A DNA stretch of 64,000 nt from Bacillota bacterium (GTDB lineage: Bacteria; Bacillota; Clostridia; Christensenellales; Aristaeellaceae): the NCBI GenBank assembly GCA_023413135.1, contig JAEZQK010000017.1:9242-73241 (forward strand), given 5' to 3'. The position numbers and the translations under genes are program-made. The notes under the pieces are model-generated. The model was not told where the DNA came from. It ran no database searches and saw nothing but the letters and a program-made list of their open reading frames with translations. The stretch's first letter is position 1. Each line of letters starts with the position of its first letter. This document shows, piece after piece, positions 1 to 9,159 of this stretch.

Positions 1-469
1 TGACGTATTTGATGCAGGAAACCGGCTGCCCGCCCGAATTGCCCGAGCCGCTGGGCTCTGCAAGGCTTCCGTCGTTTTTGGATATGCTGCCCTCGCCGGC
101 CAATAATTCATGCACCCCATCGGATAAGCCGGTGGACGCTGCGAACAAATACAAGCAGCCGACGACTTTGCTGGCTTGTACGATGGTGGTTTTGCGCTGG
201 CTGTTTTCCATGTAGGCAATATTGTAAAATTCCATGCCGCTTTGGTCCCGAAACGACCCGTCCACCTTACAGTATGTATTGGCGGCAATGGTGCCGGTGG
301 CAGTCAGCACGCCATTTACATGCGTATAGGACGAGGTTGCAGAACCTACCTTGACAGAACAGGAAAGGTCCCATTGGCGCTGCGCGTCGTCGTCTGCGGC
401 GGCAGGGATAACCGGTAACAGCATGAACGACATCATCAGTGCTATCAGGATCATCCACCGATTCTTCAT
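1..469 (-). CDS. Secreted SH3-like protein, partial (runs off the left edge)
   Basis: The reading frame starts at an ATG at 469, with an AAGGAG ribosome binding site about 10 bases upstream, and stays open to base 1, so the C-terminus is outside the window. The first 26 or so residues form a Sec signal peptide ending near PAAA-DD. The next ~75 residues resemble the N-terminal domain of the neighbouring protein at 672-1865: both have W-x-L-S-C near the mature N-terminus, an I/L-x-AANTY segment and a later Cys. The tail is rich in Ser, Gly and Asn and looks like a linker. The two genes are tandem paralogs on one strand. The function is unknown; a cell-envelope role is inferred from the signal peptide and SH3-like spacing. 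Confidence 0.75.
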   Translation of the reverse strand, partial: MKNRWMILIALMMSFMLLPVIPAAADDDAQRQWDLSCSVKVGSATSSYTHVNGVLTATGTIAANTYCKVDGSFRDQSGMEFYNIAYMENSQRKTTIVQASKVVGCLYLFAASTGLSDGVHELLAGEGSISKNDGSLAEPSGSGNSGGQPVSCIKYV

Positions 470-671
470 GGCCCATTCTCTCCTTGTCATCGAAAAAACG
501 CTTGCGGCATTATTTACTTTTCGCCATATCACACATCTTTCAAACCGTAACATATTCGCCATATTTTGTCAACATAAAATGTGGAAAAATTTTATTTCCG
601 GTAAAAGGGGCAGGTTTGGAGCAAAAGAGTCTTTATATTTCGGTCAGATGATCCTTCCGGTACGGTTCCTC

Positions 672-1865
672 CTATTCTGTTGCCATAAGGTACTTCGCCA
701 TCACGAATCCCCGAATGCCATTCACTTCTATTTCGCACCATTCCCCGCCGCGCTGGATGACCAACACTTCGGTACCGGTTTTGAATTCGCCGATCGTGCG
801 GCTGCCGCCATCGGCCTCCAGGCGGATGTTGATGGTGGTGCCACCTGTTGCTTTCCCATTATAGATTAGCTTGCCCGTATCTACCGATTCCCCTGCTATG
901 CCATGAAATTTGAGGCAATCGGTAAGGATATATCCCACGGCGTTTTTGTAATTGATCTTGGTATAGGTTTTGCCATATTCCAGCACGCCCACCAGCGTGC
1001 CGGCTTTGCACTGCTTGAGCAAGTTGGCATCACCGGAGGCCGACTTGCGAAGGCTTGCTTTCCCGGTCCGGGGCGTATGGATGACGGCCAGCTTTTTATC
1101 CTCCGGCACATCCTGGCCAAAGCTCAAATCGGCGGTTAAGACTTCGTATGTGCCACCGTTATAGGAAACGGTGGAGATTGCCGATCCAAGGGTCTTTATC
1201 GTAACAGACACACCATCTTGGGTTGTGGCGGCTTGCCGTGTCTCTTTGGGTTCACGCTTCGGGGCAGGCTTTAAAGGGGTGGATGCGGTTGCGACGGGAG
1301 CTGCATCCGCCTGGGTTTTCTCCGGCGTTGTGGCTGCGGCATCCGAAACAGTTTCCTGGCTGCCGGCTTGAGCGGATTCACGTACCGCCCGGGCGGCGGG
1401 AGAATCGGGAAGCTCAAATTCCACACCGGAGTAATCTGTCTTCCCTTCCGCCAACAGGCTCGGCGCGATCAGGATAACCAGGTTTTGTGATACTTTCCGA
1501 TCATGCCTTGGGTCCAGTTCATGGATATTATGAGCAAAGCCGTCTGATCCTCTAATTTGAGAGGAACAACGAACAAGCAAAGCTTCTTCGACCCAGCCAT
1601 ATCCCTTTACTCCATTAATCATCCATGTAACGCCCGTCCAGCCATCCGTAGAATCATCTTTATGCACATATGTGTTTGCCGGCAGCGTTGCAATGAATTT
1701 GCCTCTATCATCGGGGCCGGGATATTGATATGCGTCAACCGACCTGGAAGTCTTGGAGTTGCAGGATAAATTCCATTCCTCCTGCGTTATGGCGAGTGCG
1801 CCTGAAGCAGGAAGAAGGCAGGTCAGGACAAGCAGGCAAGCGAGCAACTTCTTTGACCGCTTCAT
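672..1865 (-). CDS. Secreted protein with bacterial SH3-like domains
   Basis: This 397-residue protein starts at the ATG at 1865, preceded by AAAGGAG at 7 bases; an in-frame ATG 12 codons upstream lacks such a site. A signal peptide (KRSKK, hydrophobic core, cleavage near ALA) leads into an SH3-like domain at about residues 30-100. A low-complexity Ala/Pro/Thr linker follows (about 150-215). Two further SH3-like modules fill the C-terminus, the last containing I-x-x-G-x-x-G-F-V-M. Such modules usually bind peptidoglycan or polysaccharide; no catalytic domain is visible. A consensus-grade promoter lies upstream at 2015-2043. The gene is a paralog of the partial gene at the left edge. Confidence 0.8.
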   Translation of the reverse strand: MKRSKKLLACLLVLTCLLPASGALAITQEEWNLSCNSKTSRSVDAYQYPGPDDRGKFIATLPANTYVHKDDSTDGWTGVTWMINGVKGYGWVEEALLVRCSSQIRGSDGFAHNIHELDPRHDRKVSQNLVILIAPSLLAEGKTDYSGVEFELPDSPAARAVRESAQAGSQETVSDAAATTPEKTQADAAPVATASTPLKPAPKREPKETRQAATTQDGVSVTIKTLGSAISTVSYNGGTYEVLTADLSFGQDVPEDKKLAVIHTPRTGKASLRKSASGDANLLKQCKAGTLVGVLEYGKTYTKINYKNAVGYILTDCLKFHGIAGESVDTGKLIYNGKATGGTTINIRLEADGGSRTIGEFKTGTEVLVIQRGGEWCEIEVNGIRGFVMAKYLMATE

Positions 1866-2014
1866 GGGGATTGCTCCTTTCAATTTTGCTGGGATCTTCA
1901 TCCTCTGCTATTGTTCAGGTACCCTACTTATGGTCAGAACGGAAAAGCAAGCGACCTGGGCATCACTTTTGCAATCCGCCTCACCCTTAATACTTTTGCC
2001 ACATTTTTAGAGTA

Positions 2015-2043
2015 AATATACCTTGAAAGTCAGAAATTGTCAA
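2015..2043 (-). promoter_or_regulatory. Sigma-A promoter for the SH3-domain gene
   Basis: On the minus strand TTGACA (2038-2043) and TATATT (2015-2020) are separated by exactly 17 bases, about 150 bases before the ATG at 1865. Confidence 0.75.
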
Positions 2044-2056
2044 CACATTTCGTAAT

Positions 2057-2070
2057 ATATTTGCAAATAT
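2057..2070. promoter_or_regulatory. Perfect 14-base palindrome just upstream of a promoter
   Basis: ATATTTGCAAATAT reads the same on both strands and sits 14 bases upstream of the -35 box of the 672-1865 gene. It could be an operator, but such AT-rich palindromes can arise by chance. Confidence 0.3.
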
Positions 2071-2133
2071 TTGTAATCATCGACAGGATCTTTGCCAGGC
2101 ATGTCAAACCCATTGATGCAAGAACATGAGACA

Positions 2134-2162
2134 TTGATAATTTATTCCATCAATGATAATAT
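2134..2162 (+). promoter_or_regulatory. Promoter for the GNAT gene
   Basis: TTGATA (2134-2139) and TAATAT (2157-2162) are 17 bases apart and lie about 57 bases before the start of the acetyltransferase gene. Confidence 0.5.
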
Positions 2163-2218
2163 GAGGGCGACTCAATATCCGCATCCATATTTTGAGTTCA
2201 TAAAAATGAGGTATCGCC

Positions 2219-2824
2219 GTGGAGATCATGAAACTGAGTCCGGAGCAGAAAAAGCACGCCGCCAAGGTAGTGTCCAACGCATTTTTCGATTACCCATCGC
2301 TGGTTTTCTATTTCCCCCACCCCAAAAGAAGAGCCCTCCTACTGACATGGTATATGGAACGTGTCCTCAACACCGCTTTTTTGTTCGGAGAAGTTCTGGC
2401 GACAGAAGACGTTTCCGGCGTCCTTTTCGCGCTGCCGCCCGGCCACACCCGGCTTTCAGAACGGGATTACATAAAGAGCGGACTTCTGGCTGCCCCTCTC
2501 GTGATCGGATTACGCCGGTACCCCAGCGTATCGGAATGCGAAAACTACCTTGCCGACACACAGGAAAAACTGCTGGCCGGCCGGCCGCACTATTATCTCT
2601 GGGGCTTGGCAGTCGATCCGGCACGGCAGCGGTCAGGCTCCGGCACGATTCTCCTCGAAGCCTTTCTGAAAAGGGCGGATTCGGAGAACATGCCCGTCTA
2701 CCTGGAGACGCACAGGAAACAGAATGTTGCCTACTATGAACAAAGGGGCTTCAGGCTCGTCCATACCGATATCATACCGAAGCATAATCTGGACTTCTGG
2801 TGCATGCTTCACGAACCATATTAA
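2219..2824 (+). CDS. GNAT family N-acetyltransferase
   Basis: This 201-residue protein has the GNAT acetyl-CoA-binding core: a WGLAVDP strand followed by the pyrophosphate loop RQRSGSG near residue 140 (R-x-x-G-x-G) and a C-terminal NVAYYEQRGF segment typical of the family. The N-terminal half is divergent, so the acceptor substrate cannot be named. The start shown is a GTG with GAGGT 6 bases upstream; an ATG three codons later is nearly as good, with TGGAG 5 bases before it. The gene is single, with its own promoter and a hairpin terminator directly after the stop. Confidence 0.85.
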   Translation: MEIMKLSPEQKKHAAKVVSNAFFDYPSLVFYFPHPKRRALLLTWYMERVLNTAFLFGEVLATEDVSGVLFALPPGHTRLSERDYIKSGLLAAPLVIGLRRYPSVSECENYLADTQEKLLAGRPHYYLWGLAVDPARQRSGSGTILLEAFLKRADSENMPVYLETHRKQNVAYYEQRGFRLVHTDIIPKHNLDFWCMLHEPY

Positions 2825-2863
2825 ATGAGAAAAGGCCGACTTATGAAGCGGCCTTTTCTCATT
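2824..2863. terminator. Bidirectional rho-independent terminator
   Basis: A perfect 15-base inverted repeat (2824-2838 with 2849-2863) carries A-run and T-run within its arms, separating the plus-strand GNAT gene from the convergent minus-strand oxidoreductase operon. It overlaps the GNAT stop codon. Confidence 0.85.
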
Positions 2864-2895
2864 GCTTGTATGGATGTATGGGGTTTCCATGGGAA

Positions 2896-4290
2896 TCACT
2901 TGTCCGAAACCACCAGCGGTTCATCCTCAAACCAGACGTTGTCTTTTTTCAATGCGTTATGCAGAGTGGAATACGGCAAATCCCGCATATCCTGATACCC
3001 GGCCGCAGCGAAAAGCGCCGCTGCGGTGCCCGCGGCTTGGCCCTGGGCCATGCAGGAAACGGTATTGCGGGTGGACATGTGCGCGTCATGGTCCGAGGTG
3101 ATCATCATGCCGATGGCATAAAGGTTTATTAAGCCCGTCACCTGGATGGCCCGCAAAGGTACCCCATAGGTACTGCCGTTTCGAATTTGAAACCTGGGCG
3201 CTTCATCGTGAAAGCCATAGGAGAAGATGTCATCCTTGAAGTGCGTCCCGTCAATGATCTCCTGGTTGTTAAGGTCATAATCGCACCGGATGCAACGCGC
3301 CCTGCGGATGGTGATGGTCGGGCTGGTGCGGGTAATGAAGGCATTTTGGCTGTTGGGGATGACTTGCTTTAAAAGCTTGAGCGCCTCGGACTGCCGCCGG
3401 CGCAGTTCATATTCCGCCTGCGCAAGCGCATCCCGGTTGGTGGGACAGGCGGGCATATGGAAATTCAGCTTGATGAACATGAAATACCGGTCATGGATCG
3501 TGGTGGTTACGGTATGCATGCCCAGCTCTTTTGCCCTTTGATGGAAGGCGGGGTCAAGCTTTTCCCAGTTGCCGTCCACGCGGATGAGCTTCGGGCCCGC
3601 GCCGTCCCGGTTCCCCAATGCGTATTCCTTCAATGCCCCGTTCTTTAGCAGGAAGGCATAATATTCGTCAATGTCAATGCCGGCGATGCCCATGCTATTG
3701 GCCACCGCATAGTCATTGGGCTGGGTAAACTGCGCCCCAGCCCTGGCGCAAAGATCGCCGAAGCCCGTGGCGTCGATCACCGCTTTGGCAAACAGCGCCT
3801 CGCAGCCCTCATGGGATTCCGTGATCACGGCAGTGATCCGGCCGTCTTTTGCCACCGCGTCCACCACCATGGTGTTCAGCAGCACATCCACCCCGGCTTC
3901 CCGCAGCATTTCCAGGGCAATCAGCTTATACACCTCCACATCCACGCAGAGGGTGTCTGAATCATAGCCGAAGTTCAGCAGCGTTTCGTTATGGCCCGAT
4001 GCTCCGCCCGCTTTTGTCAGCCGGTCGATGAATTCCTCCGGCAGGCCACGGATTACTTTTTTCTTCTTTGCGCCGGGGAAGGCTTTCCACAGGTTGAAGA
4101 AGCTGTGCAGCCCGCAGCCCCCTTCGGTGGCGATGCCGCCCACATACCCCTTGTGCTCCACCACCGCCGTCTTGGCACCATGGCGCGCGGCTGCGATTGC
4201 GGCAAATACGCCCGCCGTACCCGCCCCGCAGACCACTACGTCATATTGCCTGGCACCTACCCTGGATTCAGGCCTGATATAAAAGTCCAT
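2896..4290 (-). CDS. FAD-dependent oxidoreductase, paralog 1
   Basis: This 464-residue protein belongs to the FAD_oxidored family (PF12831 type). The dinucleotide-binding fold is at the N-terminus (CGAGTAGVFAA at about residues 21-31, then VVEHKGYVGG), and the conserved C-terminal block DAHMSTRNTVSCMAQG is present. There is no signal peptide, so it is cytoplasmic. The start has AGGAGG 5 bases before the ATG. It lies 17 bases after paralog 2 and is the last gene of the carbohydrate operon. The family oxidises or transfers hydride on varied small molecules; the operon suggests a sugar or sugar acid, by inference only. Confidence 0.88.
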   Translation of the reverse strand: MDFYIRPESRVGARQYDVVVCGAGTAGVFAAIAAARHGAKTAVVEHKGYVGGIATEGGCGLHSFFNLWKAFPGAKKKKVIRGLPEEFIDRLTKAGGASGHNETLLNFGYDSDTLCVDVEVYKLIALEMLREAGVDVLLNTMVVDAVAKDGRITAVITESHEGCEALFAKAVIDATGFGDLCARAGAQFTQPNDYAVANSMGIAGIDIDEYYAFLLKNGALKEYALGNRDGAGPKLIRVDGNWEKLDPAFHQRAKELGMHTVTTTIHDRYFMFIKLNFHMPACPTNRDALAQAEYELRRRQSEALKLLKQVIPNSQNAFITRTSPTITIRRARCIRCDYDLNNQEIIDGTHFKDDIFSYGFHDEAPRFQIRNGSTYGVPLRAIQVTGLINLYAIGMMITSDHDAHMSTRNTVSCMAQGQAAGTAAALFAAAGYQDMRDLPYSTLHNALKKDNVWFEDEPLVVSDK

Positions 4291-4307
4291 AGCGTCCTCC
4301 TGATGCT

Positions 4308-5684
4308 TTATTCACCCAGATACACGCCATGTTCCCGGAGCGTGGCGCGCAGCAGCTTCACATCCAGCTGCCTTGGCGAAACACCTTTTATGGCGCACAG
4401 AGCCGCCGCGGTCCCCACAGCCTCCCCCTGGGCCATGCATGAAACGGTATTCCGTGTGGACATGTGCGCCTCCCATTCACTGGTGATCAGGCGCCCCGCG
4501 ACCAGCAATCCCTCGATTTTCACCGGCAGCAAAGCGCGGTAGGGAATGCCGTAGCATTTGGCGTCCTTGATCATGATCCTGGGGGCACAGTCATGGAATC
4601 CGTAGAGGAAAACCTCGTCCTCAAAGCGGGTCCCGTCCACGATCTCCTCCACGGAAAGATCGTATTCGCATTTGATTACCCTGGTATAGCGCACGCCAAG
4701 GCCGTAGGAAGTCCAGTACACATACGCGTGCTCAAAACCCGGAATGTTTCTAACAAGCATCCGGGACAGCTCCATAATTTGATGCCGGAGCTGAATCTCC
4801 GCCTCGGTGCATTCTTCGTTGTTGGTGGCGTCCACATTCCTTTTGTTGGCGGTATTGATATAGTTGAAATTGTTGGCATGGTAGGAGAAGCCCAAAGGCC
4901 CCCACATCCCGCTCTTTTCCATGAACTCCGTGAAGCGCGAGTCCTTCTTCAGGTCAAATCCCAGGCGGATGACATCATCATCCCCGTCCTTTTCCCCGCG
5001 GATCAATTGGGTGACCATGTCGCGCTCTTCCAGGTATTTAACCAGCCGCTTCATGTCCACGTTCATCATGCCGAAGGGGAAGCCCACCGAGGTGGTGCCG
5101 TGCTTCTTGATGAATTCAGCGCCCGCCAGGGCAGCCACATCCCCGTCGCCGGTGGTGTCGATCACCACTTTGGCCCGGACCGCCTGGCGGCCGGATTTGC
5201 TTTCGATCAGGATGCCCTCTGCCGTGTCCCCCTGCTTCATGACGCCGGCGATCATGGTATGCAGCAGGATCCGCACGCCGGACTCCTCCAGCATTTGCAG
5301 GGCTACGTCCTTGAAGGCTTCCCAATCGATCAACGTGATAACGGAGTCATAGTTGCCACCCTTATCCTGTTCCAGGTGGCCATACGATGATTTTTGCTCC
5401 ACCAGCCGGTCGATCACCTCCTGGGGAAGGCCCTTGACCAGATGTTGTTTTTTTGCGACGGGAAATGCCTTGTAAAGGTTAAAAAAACTATGCAAAGGGC
5501 CCGCACCGCTTAACATGGTGCCGCCGATGTATCCGTTTCGTTCTATCAGCATGGTGCTGGCCCCGGTCTTGGCGGAAGCCAGAGCGGCGATGAATCCCGC
5601 GGTCCCTCCCCCGCAGACCACCACGTCGCACTGGTAAGCGACGGGCGTTTGCAGCTTTTCCTCATAGTAGGTTATTTGACTCAT
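4308..5684 (-). CDS. FAD-dependent oxidoreductase, paralog 2
   Basis: This 458-residue protein has the same architecture as its downstream neighbour: CGGGTAGFIAAL at about residues 22-33 for FAD binding, ERNGYIGG, a TGDGDVAALAGAEF segment, and the C-terminal EAHMSTRNTVSCMAQGEAVG block. The start is the ATG at 5684 because GGAGG lies 8 bases upstream and overlaps the stop codon of the preceding gene, implying translational coupling; in-frame codons further upstream would intrude into that gene. The two paralogs share motifs end to end but are far from identical, so they may form a heteromer or act on successive substrates. The substrate is unknown. Confidence 0.88.
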   Translation of the reverse strand: MSQITYYEEKLQTPVAYQCDVVVCGGGTAGFIAALASAKTGASTMLIERNGYIGGTMLSGAGPLHSFFNLYKAFPVAKKQHLVKGLPQEVIDRLVEQKSSYGHLEQDKGGNYDSVITLIDWEAFKDVALQMLEESGVRILLHTMIAGVMKQGDTAEGILIESKSGRQAVRAKVVIDTTGDGDVAALAGAEFIKKHGTTSVGFPFGMMNVDMKRLVKYLEERDMVTQLIRGEKDGDDDVIRLGFDLKKDSRFTEFMEKSGMWGPLGFSYHANNFNYINTANKRNVDATNNEECTEAEIQLRHQIMELSRMLVRNIPGFEHAYVYWTSYGLGVRYTRVIKCEYDLSVEEIVDGTRFEDEVFLYGFHDCAPRIMIKDAKCYGIPYRALLPVKIEGLLVAGRLITSEWEAHMSTRNTVSCMAQGEAVGTAAALCAIKGVSPRQLDVKLLRATLREHGVYLGE

Positions 5685-5698
5685 AAGCTCATCCTCCA

Positions 5699-8275
5699 TC
5701 AGATTGTTTGAATCACCGCATAAGGATAGGGATACCGGGGATTGTACAGGCCCGGATACAGAGAGCATGCCTGCCCCGGCTGCTGCAATGTAACATAGGC
5801 CATGATGTCCCAGGAGGAGGTCACCTCAGCCGCCGGAATTTCCGCATAGAAACCATCGCCCGCCTTTTCCATACGGACGGTCCGGAATTCGCCCATAAGC
5901 TGGTTCACATCGCGGTAATGCAGCACGGGAGTCTCCGGACATTCCATCATTCCGGCTATAGCCGCCCGGATGCGAATCGTCTTACCGGCCTGTGCCATGG
6001 GCGGAAAATCCACAGTGATCTCAAAGGCTTTCAAGCCGGATTCGTCCTGGTCAGGCCTGCCGGCCAAAGCCTTCGGGAGCTCGTTTTGCTCCAGCAGGCG
6101 CTCCACGCTGGACAGGTCCTTGAGCAATTCCGGCGTCAGGTCGCCCCAGGTCCCCCTGCGGGTGGTGGAACCTGCGGAGCTGAAATCCAGGTCGTAGTAG
6201 TATTCCTTCTTTCCCAATTCCGACAGTGCCTGCCAGCTTTCGATGGCTTGGGTGAGGAGGTGGTGGCATTCCTGCAGAAATTCCGCACTCCCGGTTTCAT
6301 TCCAACAGGCCAGCGCATAGGCTGAACGGATTTTTTGCGCGTGGTACATGCCCAGGTGCGAAACCATCTCCATATCCAGGCAGGCGGCCCGGAGTTCCGC
6401 TTCCTGGGCGCCTTCCTGCTTGAGGCACCGGATCAGCCGGGCCGTTTCACTAGAAAGCTCCTCCAGCCAGGTGGCATACTGCAGCGGCGTATATTTGCCC
6501 TGGGCTTTTTGGGCCGTGTGCACATCATGGGCGTATTCGTCGATCCCATAGAACAGGCCGTGATCGCTGGGTTCCGTGGAACCGTATGTGATGCTCTTGT
6601 AAAAGTCGTAGGAAGCAATTTTGTTCAGGTTGTTTTCCGCGAACAGTGCCCAGCCTGTATTAAGCTCGGTCCAATACCGCAATGAGGGATGGACCGGCAT
6701 ATGCACCGTGGTAATCAGGGGAACAATCCGGCTGGCTACGGTCAACGCTTGTTCCAGCAATATTCCATGCGCCTGACCAAAGCGCCTTGCAAATTCCCCT
6801 TCCCATACTTCAGCGTCCGTGTTGGAATTATACCCGAGTCGGCCATACAGGGTATACCACAGCCAGAACCGCTCTTCCTCCCACTTTGCCTGATTCAGCG
6901 ACTCATCCTTAAAAATCTTCCAGGGAGCCTTGTGAGATAATTCATGCCCATACTTTAGCGACAAAGGCGCGTTCACCTGGTATCCCGCTCCACCGGAAAG
7001 GGAGCAGCTTCTTGAAAACCTGCGGGCATAGTCCGCGTCTCCCCATAGGAACAGGTTGGTGGAGCCGTAGTTCCAGAGCCGGAAAATGACATCGTACTTC
7101 TTGGGCTTTTGAAGCATGTCCGCATAGGAATACCGCCGGGAATGGTTGTAGTTATGAAGCTGGGCAAGCTCTTCCGAGCGCATGATGGACAGGTGATAGG
7201 GAAGCGCAGCATGCTCGCACCAGTACTTGGTGGGCACTTCCACGTCCAGCCCCAAAGACTGGGCATGGTCCACCATGGCCTCCGTCAGGCCCTTGGCCCG
7301 AAGGTCCAGCGTGAAGCGCTTGCCGACTTGATGGCCGGCTTCGGCCACCGCGTCGGCACAGTGGTTCCAGAAATCCTCGGCGGAAACCTGGGTGCCGACC
7401 CCGGATTCGTGGTTCACCCGGAACTGCACAATGTCGATGCCGGGCACGGCCTTGAGCAGCTCCACAATCCCGGAATAGCAATATTCACTCAGTTCCCTTT
7501 CCGATTCCGGCAGGTTCTTTACCAAGGATTCCTGCACGGTGGTCCAGGGGCGCTGCTGCCAGGTGGCCAGCACAAACTTCATGCCCCAGCCGTGGCATAC
7601 ATCCACCATCCTGCGCAGGGCGGACAGGTTTTCCTGCCTGGAGGTGGTCACCCGGTCCGTCAAACCCACCGCCTCATATCCCTTCACCGGCAGGAAGAAG
7701 GGATACGGAGGGGACATGTAGGCCGTATCGAAGCCGAGGATCAGGCAGAACCGGTTGAACCTGGTATAGGCCAGGCGCTTGAAGTAGTACTTAAGGAATT
7801 CTTCCGACAAGAACCACTCGTTGTCCAGATGGCCCAGCAGATAGCGGTCCATGCAGCGCACCTGGTTTTCGGGACTTTCGGTATATTCCCGGGCGTTTAT
7901 AATGGCGTCCACGCCATACAGCCTGATTTTCCTGGCCATCTCCAGAAGCAGATACAAAAGACCCGCATCATCGGCGCCCGCCAGCAAAAGCAGTTCCCCT
8001 GTCCTGCTTTTTAACCGGAAGCAGCCAAGACTCTCACGCTGCAAAGGCATCTGCTTGCAATTACCTTCCAGCAGAACCTTCACCTGGTAGTCCGACACGG
8101 TACCAATTACTGCCGTCCATTCCCCCGTTTTTCCGCTTGTAGGAAGGGATGGAACAATTTCAACATGGATCTTCTTTTCCTCAAGCGCGCTGAGGAATTC
8201 TTCGATCCCCGTTTGAACCACCTTGGAAAAACCCGGATTGCACAACTTCATCTTTAAAGAGTCTATAGCAAACAC
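5699..8275 (-). CDS. Large glycoside-hydrolase-like protein (GH67-like architecture)
   Basis: This 858-residue cytoplasmic protein has no signal peptide. The first ~130 residues look like the alpha/beta domain (GH20b/GH67-N type) that precedes a catalytic barrel. A barrel-like middle (about 135-480) contains RVNHESGVG with a candidate acidic residue. A later segment WYTLYGRLGYN resembles the W-x-x-x-GRL-x-W-x-P signature region of GH67 alpha-glucuronidases. The last ~120 residues look like a beta-sandwich. I could not assign it to a defined family. The start is a GTG preceded by AGAAGG; an ATG seven codons later lacks a clear site. It sits between the importer and the FAD oxidoreductases, implying cytoplasmic processing of an imported oligosaccharide or glycoside. 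Confidence 0.7.
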   Translation of the reverse strand: MFAIDSLKMKLCNPGFSKVVQTGIEEFLSALEEKKIHVEIVPSLPTSGKTGEWTAVIGTVSDYQVKVLLEGNCKQMPLQRESLGCFRLKSRTGELLLLAGADDAGLLYLLLEMARKIRLYGVDAIINAREYTESPENQVRCMDRYLLGHLDNEWFLSEEFLKYYFKRLAYTRFNRFCLILGFDTAYMSPPYPFFLPVKGYEAVGLTDRVTTSRQENLSALRRMVDVCHGWGMKFVLATWQQRPWTTVQESLVKNLPESERELSEYCYSGIVELLKAVPGIDIVQFRVNHESGVGTQVSAEDFWNHCADAVAEAGHQVGKRFTLDLRAKGLTEAMVDHAQSLGLDVEVPTKYWCEHAALPYHLSIMRSEELAQLHNYNHSRRYSYADMLQKPKKYDVIFRLWNYGSTNLFLWGDADYARRFSRSCSLSGGAGYQVNAPLSLKYGHELSHKAPWKIFKDESLNQAKWEEERFWLWYTLYGRLGYNSNTDAEVWEGEFARRFGQAHGILLEQALTVASRIVPLITTVHMPVHPSLRYWTELNTGWALFAENNLNKIASYDFYKSITYGSTEPSDHGLFYGIDEYAHDVHTAQKAQGKYTPLQYATWLEELSSETARLIRCLKQEGAQEAELRAACLDMEMVSHLGMYHAQKIRSAYALACWNETGSAEFLQECHHLLTQAIESWQALSELGKKEYYYDLDFSSAGSTTRRGTWGDLTPELLKDLSSVERLLEQNELPKALAGRPDQDESGLKAFEITVDFPPMAQAGKTIRIRAAIAGMMECPETPVLHYRDVNQLMGEFRTVRMEKAGDGFYAEIPAAEVTSSWDIMAYVTLQQPGQACSLYPGLYNPRYPYPYAVIQTI

Positions 8276-8306
8276 ACCGCCTTCTGTCCCTTTTGCACAG
8301 GGTTTT

Positions 8307-9149
8307 TTAATCTTTCAGGCCCGCGGCGGCAATGCCCGCCACAAACTGTTTCTGGAATGTCAGGAATACTGCAAAGATGGGAATCAGCGAACATACGGAA
8401 GCAGCCAGGATCGCCCCGTAGCTGGAAGAATTCTCGTCCCTGAAAAAGTTGAGCCCCAAGGGAATGGTGGCCAATTCCTTGCTTCGGATGTACACCAGGG
8501 CCGCTTCGTACTCATTCCAGGAGGAAACGAACTGGAAGATGATCAGCGCGCTGATGGCAGAAGTGGAAAGCGGGAGCACCACCTTGGAAAAAACGGTAAA
8601 GTGGCCGGCGCCATCTATCTTGGCCGCCGCGCTCAGTTCATCCGGAATGGATTTAAAGAACTGGCGCAGCATGAAAGTGCCAAATGCCGTGAACATGCCC
8701 GGCAGGATCAGCGCGGCGTGGGTATTGTACAGCCCCAGAATTTTATACAATACGAACCTGGGAATCAGCATCATTTGGGCCGGAAAGGCGAGGGTGGAAA
8801 GATAAATCAAAAAGATGACCTCGCGGCCCTTGAAATTGATTTTCGAAAAAGCGTACGCCGCCAGCGCGCTGGTCACGACCTCACCCAAAACGCTGAACAG
8901 GGTAACCTTGGTAGAATTCAAGAAAAATACGCTGAAAGGCACATCTGAATTCCAGACCCTGTCGTAGTTGGCCCAAGTAACCTGGTCGGGAATCCATTTG
9001 ATGGGAAACAGAAAAATCTGATTGTCCGGCTTAAAGGAAGAGGACATCATCCAGATAAACGGCAGGATCATCATAATGGAGAATGCTGCCATCAGGATGG
9101 TCAGAATGATTTTGATCAAACGTTTTTTGCTTTTATTTCGCATAATCAT
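8307..9149 (-). CDS. ABC sugar importer permease, MalG/LacG type
   Basis: This 280-residue CUT1 permease has six predicted membrane segments, starting with one at about residues 12-32. Its cytoplasmic EAA loop, which contacts the ATPase, reads SAAAKIDGAG followed by VVLPLS. The start has AGGAGG 5 bases before the ATG. It lies 10 bases after the partner permease gene and about 30 bases before the GH-like gene. No ATPase gene is in the operon; CUT1 systems in Firmicutes often share one MsmX-type ATPase encoded elsewhere. Confidence 0.93.
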   Translation of the reverse strand: MIMRNKSKKRLIKIILTILMAAFSIMMILPFIWMMSSSFKPDNQIFLFPIKWIPDQVTWANYDRVWNSDVPFSVFFLNSTKVTLFSVLGEVVTSALAAYAFSKINFKGREVIFLIYLSTLAFPAQMMLIPRFVLYKILGLYNTHAALILPGMFTAFGTFMLRQFFKSIPDELSAAAKIDGAGHFTVFSKVVLPLSTSAISALIIFQFVSSWNEYEAALVYIRSKELATIPLGLNFFRDENSSSYGAILAASVCSLIPIFAVFLTFQKQFVAGIAAAGLKD

Positions 9150-9159
9150 TCATTCCTCC

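Larger units (their letters stand above)
1866..2218. other. Divergent intergenic region of about 350 bases
   Basis: No gene is visible. The region holds the minus-strand promoter at 2015-2043, the AT-rich palindrome at 2057-2070 and the plus-strand promoter at 2134-2162, so it is a divergent control region between the SH3-protein gene and the acetyltransferase gene. Confidence 0.6.

Noticed and set aside
4464..5390. 308-codon frame opposite the FAD oxidoreductase
   Set aside because: Antisense shadow; the sense strand has intact FAD-binding motifs.
7109..8014. 301-codon frame opposite the GH67-like gene
   Set aside because: Antisense shadow without a ribosome site or recognisable domain.
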